From: an uncultured Clostridia bacterium
GTDB taxonomy: Bacteria > Bacillota > Clostridia > Oscillospirales > Acutalibacteraceae
Assembly: GCA_947628665.1 (NCBI GenBank)
Contig: CANRAU010000017.1
Span: 1-39,692, forward strand
Length of the DNA: 39,692 nucleotides
Direction: 5' to 3'
Shown one piece after another: positions 33,626 through 39,692 of this stretch. Under the pieces are notes generated by a model. That model made no database searches. It saw only the letters and a list, made by a program, of their open reading frames with translations, and was not told the origin of the DNA. Numbering within the stretch: the first letter of the stretch is position 1; every line of letters begins with the position of its first letter. The translations under genes were made by a program, and so were the position numbers.

Positions 33626-34858
33626 TCATGTCCGTTGAAACTTAGCTTTGAGCCGTTTTGCGTTCTCTGCTCCGATCAGCCTGTTAACGGCTCTTTTCAG
33701 AAATACATACACATGAGCAAACCAAATCGGCGGTAATTTCATATTTCTTTCTTTTGCGAAAACAATATTATCCTTAGAAAGAGGAGCGTTTTTGCACTTA
33801 CATAAGGTATCACAGATATTTTTAAACCTAAGCTTTTGATACATCTGTAAATCAAACACGTCCGCGAACTCGTCCAATTTGCCTATTATATCTAAAGTAA
33901 AGCAAGTTCTTAAACATTTTTCACACGTCGTACAATTCTCAGCCGTGTCTTTTTCTTTCAGGCAAACATTCAGGTGTTTCTTTGCTATTTCCCAGTCAGC
34001 GATATTCATCACTTTTTCAGTTCTCCGATGCTGTGCACCGTCATATATCAGTTCCAGCGCATCTGTTTGGATCAGTGGCACTAAGTACATGCCGCAGAAT
34101 TCGTCAAGATCATGATCATGATAAATATTATGGAATGAGATTATTTCCTCATAGGACAGGCAACTGGCAATATAGTATCTCCGTACCTTTTTCTGTACGC
34201 TGATAACACATGACCAATTTGAAAGATACGTCAGCTTATATATCCCAAGCACCCCGGTAAATGCATGCAGATTGCTCTGAATTTGATAAAGAGGCAAACC
34301 CATTTCATCGGCAGCTTTTTTGTTTCTCTCGTAACGAGCCTGATAGAGCGCCTTCGTGCTTTCCTTATCAATATAGCCATTCCCTCCGCAGTTGAATAGA
34401 AACAGCGCGTTGATCTTATACTCGGGAATGGTTTCTTTTACAAACCGATCGTATACCGTAGACAAGCTGTCCACACCGCAGGAGAAGCCTGCCCCAACCA
34501 GTGCGCCGTCCTGTTCAACTGTGTCAAAGCCTTCAACATGTAGTTTGACGGGATGTAATTTATCGGAAAAATCCAAGAAAATGTGTTGAATATAGTTTGT
34601 AAGATTATGGTACAGCTTTGCAGAAACTTTTCCGCATATCTTCAAATCTTGACCATAATGCATTGCCACATAATAAGCAACCAACAGAAACGGATCATAG
34701 ACTCTCGTGCTGAAAAAGTCCTCGTTTTCCTTCTTCATCGAAAACCAAATCGTCTTCTCTGTAAAAGGATTCGGGGTATCTCCATTCCATTCGAAATCAC
34801 ATACAAGGCGAGTCCACTCTCCTGCTTGTTCTGTATGTAAGTTAGATAATATAATCAT
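33626..34858 (-). CDS. PP-loop ATP pyrophosphatase-like protein
   Basis: 410 residues from ATG 34858 (AAGGAG 10 nt upstream; the longer frame to 34909 has none). AGFSCGVDSLST (123-134) is a PP-loop like that of QueC and asparagine-synthase-type enzymes, which activate a substrate with ATP by adenylylation. CTTCEKCLRTC (about 325-335) is a probable zinc site, also reminiscent of QueC. In this surface-sugar cluster it may amidate or thiolate a sugar acid; the reaction is unknown. Confidence 0.7.
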   Translation of the reverse strand: MIILSNLHTEQAGEWTRLVCDFEWNGDTPNPFTEKTIWFSMKKENEDFFSTRVYDPFLLVAYYVAMHYGQDLKICGKVSAKLYHNLTNYIQHIFLDFSDKLHPVKLHVEGFDTVEQDGALVGAGFSCGVDSLSTVYDRFVKETIPEYKINALFLFNCGGNGYIDKESTKALYQARYERNKKAADEMGLPLYQIQSNLHAFTGVLGIYKLTYLSNWSCVISVQKKVRRYYIASCLSYEEIISFHNIYHDHDLDEFCGMYLVPLIQTDALELIYDGAQHRRTEKVMNIADWEIAKKHLNVCLKEKDTAENCTTCEKCLRTCFTLDIIGKLDEFADVFDLQMYQKLRFKNICDTLCKCKNAPLSKDNIVFAKERNMKLPPIWFAHVYVFLKRAVNRLIGAENAKRLKAKFQRT

Positions 34859-35100
34859 CTCTAATGACTCCTTCTCTGCAAACCACCTTGGCAAGTGCAC
34901 ACATAGCATCAGAAAACAAGAGGCTGATGATCACCCCTGCCCTCGGATACTTAGAAACAGTTGTTACGCAGAACATATTTTATCCTCTGTTTCTTTATTG
35001 TGAAAACGCAAGGTGTATCTGTTTTCTATAGTTTTTTAAGCTTTGGCTGATTAAATAATCACAATTATTTACTTCCTTTTTATTTTTCAAGCATCACTGC
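34859..35100. other. 240-bp A/T-rich gap inside the polysaccharide cluster
   Basis: This gap between the MenD-like gene and the PP-loop gene has no recognised gene. A 44-codon frame with GAGGAT upstream starts near 34976 on the minus strand and runs into the next gene in another frame; I cannot support it as real. Neither a terminator nor a promoter is clear. Confidence 0.4.
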
Positions 35101-36876
35101 TCACTTATTCAGGATTTTCTTTACCAGCCGTACGCCTTTGTCGCCAAGAACATCCTTAGCCATATCTTTAGCCATATTCTTTGCCGTGCCTAAAGGACTT
35201 TTTTTGAGATTATATATTATATTAAGCGCCTCACGCTCATCACTTGAATCTGTAAAGACCTCAAACAAAATCGGAGCATCTCCCATTTCCGGCGATACAA
35301 ATTGCTCGATGCATTTAAGGTATTCTTCTTTGTTCGATGCAGAAAGATAAGTAAATCCCAAATCCTCTGCATAGTGCTTTACAAGCTGCCGTGACTTTTT
35401 GCCGTAATGTCCCCATGCGGAAATATAATCAACCGCGCCGGGTTCAATGCCGGCTTTATAAGTAAAATTATCTTTAATCGTAAACTCTGTGCCGCGGCCA
35501 TTATTTACGAGCATGATTCGCAAATTCTTTCCAACATGTCTGTTCCCAAGCGAGTTCATATCGTAAAAGAAGGACAAATCGCCAACAATTCCAAAATACA
35601 ATTTCTCAGGGTGTGCTAACGAAGCGCCTATTAATGAGGAGACATTTCCATCTATGCCAAATCCGCCTACATTTGCATAACCGAGTACACTTTTAGGCGG
35701 TTCAAAAAAGCTCCAAGACCTGAGGGTATTGTAAATCCCAAAGTGAATGATTGATTCCTCCGGAATCCTCGGAAGCGTGTTCATGGCAATCCATGGATTG
35801 GAAAATGGGACTTCATCATTTCTTTCCAGCGCAATTTTATATAAACTGTCATACTCTGTACGCCATTCATTATAGAATGATGTCGAAGGCTTCGTCTCGA
35901 CCTTCTTTGTTAAATAGCGCTTGAAAAAGGACAGTTCATCCATTTCAAAGACATAGCGAAGCTTTTTAAACGAATCTCTCAGATCCCCGTCTTCACTGAC
36001 TCTCCATACTTCATTGGATTTAGCCGCTACACTTGAGCCGGACATATCACCAATATGAATCAATGTGCTGTGTATTTTACACGGCGCATCGTAAAGTTGC
36101 TGAAGTCCGACCAGCTTGTGCATTATGCCATATTTGCCTCGATAATTACTCGTTTGATCGCAATGTACTACGGCATTATATTTTTCACAAAAAGCATCTA
36201 CCGTCTCGGTAAGTTCTTTACTCCATTCCAAATGTGACGCCACAAATATACCGACGCGTCCTGGAACGAGCTCGGGAAGTTCATCTTTCCATGTGAATCT
36301 TTCTATTTTACGCACGGCAGGCAGTTCTTTAACCGTAAAATCGTTTGTATATTCGGTTCCTAAATTGATATGAACCGGTCCTCCGCCGTGATGTCGAAGC
36401 TCTAATATGGCTTTATTGGCATTTATTTCGCATGCCCAGCGTTCTTTTTCAGTATGGATAACCGGCAAATATACGCTTAACCGCACTGTGTCTTTGGGTT
36501 GGACACTTCTGTCGATGATCTGCTGTAATCCATGCCCTATTTCCTCTATCGGTTTTGTAGAAGTGATTGCTAAAATCGGCAGTTTTCTGTAGTATGCTTC
36601 TGTTAATGCCGAAAGATAATTGCGGGAGGCGGTTGCCTGTGTACAGCTTAATGCAACCGGCTCTCCCGTTTCGGCGGCCAAACCGCACGCGATATATGCG
36701 GCGGAACGCTCGTCAGCAGAGGAATATATTTCAAAATACGGGTCATGATGAACGCTTGCGACAAAGCATACGTTTGTTGTACCCGGGCTTACCACAATTT
36801 TCCTGACACCGTGTGCCTTCATTAAAGCGATTAAAATCTGTACGTTTTGCTCCGCCGAATAATATGTAGTAGACAT
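35101..36876 (-). CDS. MenD-like thiamine-diphosphate-dependent enzyme
   Basis: 591 residues; AAAGGAAG is 8 nt before ATG. N-terminal pyrimidine-binding domain with Glu56 in SSADERSAAYIACGLA (52-67), which would activate TPP. C-terminal pyrophosphate-binding domain with GDLSFFYDMNSLGN...LVNNGRG (about 445-470), the Gly-Asp...Asn-Asn metal motif. The overall layout and the SPGTTN opening match MenD, yet no other menaquinone gene is nearby and all neighbours are polysaccharide genes, so it probably joins a 2-oxoacid-derived unit to a sugar or to a sugar precursor. The residues after about 560 form a Lys-rich helical tail. Confidence 0.82.
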   Translation of the reverse strand: MSTTYYSAEQNVQILIALMKAHGVRKIVVSPGTTNVCFVASVHHDPYFEIYSSADERSAAYIACGLAAETGEPVALSCTQATASRNYLSALTEAYYRKLPILAITSTKPIEEIGHGLQQIIDRSVQPKDTVRLSVYLPVIHTEKERWACEINANKAILELRHHGGGPVHINLGTEYTNDFTVKELPAVRKIERFTWKDELPELVPGRVGIFVASHLEWSKELTETVDAFCEKYNAVVHCDQTSNYRGKYGIMHKLVGLQQLYDAPCKIHSTLIHIGDMSGSSVAAKSNEVWRVSEDGDLRDSFKKLRYVFEMDELSFFKRYLTKKVETKPSTSFYNEWRTEYDSLYKIALERNDEVPFSNPWIAMNTLPRIPEESIIHFGIYNTLRSWSFFEPPKSVLGYANVGGFGIDGNVSSLIGASLAHPEKLYFGIVGDLSFFYDMNSLGNRHVGKNLRIMLVNNGRGTEFTIKDNFTYKAGIEPGAVDYISAWGHYGKKSRQLVKHYAEDLGFTYLSASNKEEYLKCIEQFVSPEMGDAPILFEVFTDSSDEREALNIIYNLKKSPLGTAKNMAKDMAKDVLGDKGVRLVKKILNK

Positions 36877-36960
36877 TGTATTCTTCCTTTCCGTTTCACG
36901 CGGTTATTGTCGCGAAGAATCGCCGATAATTATTGAATTCTGAATTTTCCGAAAAATATT

Positions 36961-38124
36961 TTACTGTTCGTTTGAAAAATTGTTTTTTTCAGAGCTTGAA
37001 GAAGTCATCACAGCGTCCAAAGCTGTTTTTAAATAATCAACAGAATCGTTTACAAGGGCTTGTCTTGCTTTGTTTACCCGATCATACTCTATCTTTACAT
37101 CCATCATTTTTATATCTTCTGCTTTTCTGCATATCCTGTCGCTCAAATTCAGCTTGTCCGCAAGATTGTATATTCTTGAATTTTGATTAAAGCTATTATG
37201 ATTTTTGAACCGTTCAAACACCGTGAACTGTTTACCGAAATTTACGGAAAACGCCATGCCGTGAAAAGAATCTGTGCAGACATAAGCGGCGTTTTTAATA
37301 AGTGCAAGAAATTCGGCAGGGCCTATCGGATAAGTAATGCAGCCCTTACGCTCTATGTCATTTTGAAATACGGGAATAATTTTGGCGTCCAAGTTAAGCT
37401 TCTCGGCTATATCATATGTTTCCTTCCAATGGGATTCACTTCGGCCGAGCATATAAGCAATAAGATAAGGCGATGCGGGCAATTCACACTTTTGATCTAA
37501 AAGTTTATCCCAATCGTCCTCATATAAAAGAAGCGTCGGGTCAAGCACTGTCTTTACATCCCTGCCCGTCAGGTCGTGAATGATTTTCGAGCCGGATTCC
37601 TCGCGCGTGGAAAGATAGGCAAATGACGAACACAGTCTTGCAACTTCTTGCCCGACTCTTTTATCATCAATTTTCGGTCTTCCAATACTCGGCGCATACG
37701 CTATTTTTTTGCTGTCATCGTATACAAAGTCAAGAAAGTAATGCGGTTTAAAATAAGCCGTTCCCCAAATCTGGTCACTGCCGCAAACAAAGCAATCAAA
37801 TTTACCATTTAACGCTTCAAGCTCCGATTGCGTTCTGCACTCGTCGGAAAAGTGCAAATGTTTCATAAGGAACTCTTCAAACTTATTTTCCCTTTCCTCC
37901 GAGAAATACGGTGAATTTCCGATAGATTTCAGCCGATTAAACACTCTGTGAACAAAAACCTGAATTTTTTGTTTCTCATCATAAGGGTCTACTTTGCTAT
38001 AATAATATTGGATTACCGTAGGCGAGTATCCTATTTTCTTTATGATTTCCGACATCGCAACGGCTTGCAACGCTGTACCGTAATTGCGATGTTGGAACCA
38101 TGTCATGATTCCTACTTCAGGCAT
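36961..38124 (-). CDS. Polysaccharide pyruvyl transferase family protein
   Basis: 387 residues. Features of the family: MTWFQHRNYGTALQAVAM (7-24), the CFVCGSDQIWG segment (about 111-121), LDPTLLL (about 195-201) and the late CTDSFHGMAFSVNFGKQF (about 296-313). Such enzymes attach ketal pyruvate to sugars, giving surface polymers negative charge; some relatives have other roles. GAGG lies 9 nt before ATG. It is separated by only 36 bp from the cytidylyltransferase gene upstream. Confidence 0.9.
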   Translation of the reverse strand: MPEVGIMTWFQHRNYGTALQAVAMSEIIKKIGYSPTVIQYYYSKVDPYDEKQKIQVFVHRVFNRLKSIGNSPYFSEERENKFEEFLMKHLHFSDECRTQSELEALNGKFDCFVCGSDQIWGTAYFKPHYFLDFVYDDSKKIAYAPSIGRPKIDDKRVGQEVARLCSSFAYLSTREESGSKIIHDLTGRDVKTVLDPTLLLYEDDWDKLLDQKCELPASPYLIAYMLGRSESHWKETYDIAEKLNLDAKIIPVFQNDIERKGCITYPIGPAEFLALIKNAAYVCTDSFHGMAFSVNFGKQFTVFERFKNHNSFNQNSRIYNLADKLNLSDRICRKAEDIKMMDVKIEYDRVNKARQALVNDSVDYLKTALDAVMTSSSSEKNNFSNEQ

Positions 38125-38162
38125 TGATTGAACCTCGCTGTTATAATTTTTGCATCAAGCCA

Positions 38163-38837
38163 TTAGCTACCCGATTCGGATATTCCCCAATATTCCCTGC
38201 CGACTTTCTCCGCCAGCTTCAGGTCTTCCTCGGTATTGATATCTACCGCCTCAAATTTACTGACAAAGTGAATATAAGGCTTTGCGCCTATGCGGCAACG
38301 GTACTTTACGAGCGCCTCCCGAGCGATTCCGTACAGTCCTGTCGTTTCTTCAACCACCGGCAGCATATCCTGACTGCGTGGCAGAATACATGGGCGGTAA
38401 TTTATACTGGTATTGTTCAGCCAGAAAAAGCCCTGATGTTTGATTGCTGTAAAACACGAGTCATACTCGGTGCTGTTCGTCAGCTTATCAACGCACGCTT
38501 TGATTGACGAAGGCTGAAGATATGGCGCAGTCGCAAAAAGCTGAAAGTAGTAGTCATATTCGGGGAATTTTTCAAAGTGATAGTTTAAAAGATCATTGCC
38601 GTTTGCCGTATTTCGGGCAAGTTCCTCCCGACGCTCTATGACCTTGCAACCGAGTTTTTCGGCAAACTTCTTAATTTCGTCGCTGTTCGTGTCGATAATA
38701 ATATCGTCAAAAGCGTCGGCTTCGAGGGAATGCTCGATGATATATTCATAAAGTTTTTTACCGTTGAGTACGCGGAAATTCTTACCCGGTACACGCTCGG
38801 AATTGGCTTTTATAGGTATAAAGCATGCCGTGCTCAT
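38163..38837 (-). CDS. Acylneuraminate-type cytidylyltransferase (CMP-sugar synthetase)
   Basis: 224 residues from ATG 38837, sharing a base with the stop of the gene before (TGATG). The CTP-binding opening CFIPIKANSERVPGKNFR (5-22) is the hallmark of NeuA/KdsB-type enzymes, and DTNSDEIKKFAE (about 50-61) and FQLFATAPYLQ (about 98-108) fit too; the PTSPFR-type motif is changed to TAPYLQ. It probably activates a sialic-acid-like or related acid sugar with CTP. Its ribosome binding site is in a hairpin supplied by the repeat (38834-38910). Confidence 0.85.
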   Translation of the reverse strand: MSTACFIPIKANSERVPGKNFRVLNGKKLYEYIIEHSLEADAFDDIIIDTNSDEIKKFAEKLGCKVIERREELARNTANGNDLLNYHFEKFPEYDYYFQLFATAPYLQPSSIKACVDKLTNSTEYDSCFTAIKHQGFFWLNNTSINYRPCILPRSQDMLPVVEETTGLYGIAREALVKYRCRIGAKPYIHFVSKFEAVDINTEEDLKLAEKVGREYWGISESGS

Positions 38838-38910
38838 CACGCCGCCTCCTTTCGGAGGTCAGCGGTAAGGGTCAGCCTATAACTGTACCCCCCCCCCGCA
38901 GAATTTGCGG
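38834..38910 (-). repeat. Gene-junction repeat, copy 1
   Basis: Identical over 77 bp to 39616-39692, offset 782. Read on the minus strand it contains: an inverted repeat CCGCA-aattc-TGCGG; a run of ten G (complement of 38888-38897); the tail codons of the upstream gene; the hairpin with the Shine-Dalgarno sequence; and the TGATG stop-start overlap. The left edge is exact, since bases 38833 and 39615 differ. Confidence 0.95.
38835..38863 (-). promoter_or_regulatory. Sequestered ribosome binding site of the CMP-sugar synthetase gene
   Basis: In the mRNA, CCTCC-GAAA-GGAGG forms a 5-bp stem with a GNRA tetraloop, and GCUG/CGGC extends it by four pairs across one bulged A. The GGAGG is the Shine-Dalgarno sequence, 7 nt before ATG. 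Ribosomes finishing the upstream gene (TGATG) would open it, so expression should depend on translational coupling. Confidence 0.75.
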
Positions 38911-39619
38911 GCATGTTCGTCTTTATCCACTCTTTTGCAAGCAAAAGGTCAACCTCTTTATGTATATCTATCGACTCATCAATCTCGTAATAGCCGATGC
39001 TGTTGCCCATAAACGCCCACGGTTGCTGACCGTCAGATGCATTTTTCAAGAGGTTATCTACCCTCAACACCCAGAAATTATGCGACAGGAAATAGCATTT
39101 TGGCAGATCCTGACGATTGGTCGAAACCTTTCCGGTGATTCCTTTCTCATACATCTGCAAACGACCATTTTCGTCGACGGTTTTCGCGCGCAAAGGGTGG
39201 TGATCGTTGTCCTCATAGACCGGAACGACTGCCGTTAAATCGGAATTTTTCTCCATCATCTTCACGCAATCGTCAATCCATTCGGCCTTGATTGTTACGT
39301 TGTTCGCAAGCGTTACAACAAGCACGTCCGGCAGTTCGCACTGCTTTTCAATTTCGCCGAGCGCGTGCAAAATGCAGTCGACATGCTGACTGGTCGGCAG
39401 AGCAAGCTCCGCCGGGCGTTTGATTGGAGTGTGACCCAAGTTCTGCGCCTCGGCGAGAATTTTATCGTCATCGCTCGAACAGAACAGCTTGTCCACGGTT
39501 TTGGCCTGCAAGGCTGCGTTTGCCGGATAGTAAAGCACCGGGCGGCCGAGACAGTCAAGGATATTTTTATCCTTTAAAGTGTTATTGCCGCGACCGGTAA
39601 GCAGAGCATAAGCCTTCAT
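38837..39619 (-). CDS. Second cytidylyltransferase-like protein with repeat-encoded C-terminal tail
   Basis: 260 residues from ATG 39619 (AAAGGAGG 7 nt upstream). The opening YALLTGRGNNTLKDKNIL (3-20) with LGRPVLYYPANAA is a variant of the CTP-transferase N-terminus (GR-G in place of R-GS-K). Residues 207-236, IGYYEIDESIDIHKEVDLLLAKEW, look like the natural C-terminal end of this family. The last 24 residues (about 237-260, from PANSAGGG) are encoded wholly by the repeat, including Gly-Gly-Gly from a G10 tract. A paralogue follows directly, which suggests two different CMP-sugars or a paired complex. Confidence 0.8.
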   Translation of the reverse strand: MKAYALLTGRGNNTLKDKNILDCLGRPVLYYPANAALQAKTVDKLFCSSDDDKILAEAQNLGHTPIKRPAELALPTSQHVDCILHALGEIEKQCELPDVLVVTLANNVTIKAEWIDDCVKMMEKNSDLTAVVPVYEDNDHHPLRAKTVDENGRLQMYEKGITGKVSTNRQDLPKCYFLSHNFWVLRVDNLLKNASDGQQPWAFMGNSIGYYEIDESIDIHKEVDLLLAKEWIKTNMPANSAGGGYSYRLTLTADLRKEAA

Positions 39620-39692
39620 CACGCCGCCTCCTTTCGGAGGTCAGCGGTAAGGGTCAGCCTATAACTGTACCCCCCCCCCGCAGAATTTGCGG
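39616..39692 (-). repeat. Gene-junction repeat, copy 2 (cut by the window end)
   Basis: Same sequence as 38834-38910, again at a gene junction with TGATG and a hidden GGAGG (hairpin 39623-39645). The window ends in it, so its full length and copy number are unknown. Confidence 0.95.
39619..39692 (-). CDS. 3' end of an unseen upstream gene
   Basis: Only the last 23 codons and the stop are in the window, all inside the repeat (ANSAGGG through RKEAA). They are identical to the tail of the gene at 38837-39619. Nothing can be said about the product, beyond likely membership of the same polysaccharide operon. Confidence 0.6.
   Translation of the reverse strand, partial: ANSAGGGYSYRLTLTADLRKEAA

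Noticed and set aside
35101-36876. True menD of menaquinone synthesis
   Set aside because: No menF, menH, menC or other quinone gene is adjacent and every neighbour is a polysaccharide gene, so I call it MenD-like only.

Overview
The window looks like a contig from an anaerobic gut- or rumen-type Clostridia (Oscillospiraceae-like). The grounds are the ntpFIKECGABD-order V/A-type ATPase operon, a split B12-dependent methionine synthase, an Rrf2 regulator with three cysteines, and strong AGGAGG ribosome binding sites with some TTG/GTG starts. No rRNA or tRNA gene was seen.

Region 1 (1 to about 9780) is accessory DNA from an integrative/conjugative-type element. It holds the 3' end of a VirB4-like conjugation ATPase, a large membrane-anchored protein with a degenerate CHAP/NlpC-like domain, and a DNA methyltransferase. 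Next come two short non-coding units, an unrecognised ORF followed by a small HTH regulator, an ISLre2/UPF0236-type transposase, and a two-gene DGQHR-protein plus HNH-nuclease cassette on the minus strand. This part is rich in RNA structure. (a) Four hairpins at about 36-nt period, separated by A-rich GCGGA linkers, run from a promoter to a terminator (762-953). (b) A promoter-to-terminator small RNA (4422-4609) carries one perfect Cas12a-type (CRISPR V-A) repeat core although no cas gene is in the window; I infer an RNA anti-CRISPR (solitary repeat decoy). (c) A complete type I hammerhead ribozyme (4710-4778) sits at the extreme 5' end of the next mRNA. (d) A long folded leader (about 5985-6340) precedes the transposase. 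Methyltransferase, Cas12a-repeat RNA, ribozyme-led ORF and HTH gene together look like an anti-defence cargo locus.

Region 2 (9800-29275) is chromosomal housekeeping: cysK, a TtcA-like PP-loop tRNA thiolase, TetR plus DUF308 membrane protein, a complete nine-gene V-type ATPase operon whose c subunit keeps Na+-ligand residues, nifS-iscU behind a palindromic operator, an Rrf2 / MetH-activation / MetH operon, and pyrimidine-nucleoside phosphorylase.

Region 3 (29276-39692) is a surface-polysaccharide cluster read on the minus strand: two nucleotide-sugar cytidylyltransferase-like proteins, a polysaccharide pyruvyltransferase, a MenD-like TPP enzyme, a PP-loop ATP pyrophosphatase, a flippase, an SDR epimerase and a nucleotidyltransferase. 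Two gene junctions carry an identical repeat of at least 77 bp. It encodes the C-terminal tail of the upstream gene, a G10 tract, and a hairpin hiding the next gene's Shine-Dalgarno sequence. The window ends inside the second copy.

All family assignments come from reading motifs; no database search was run.
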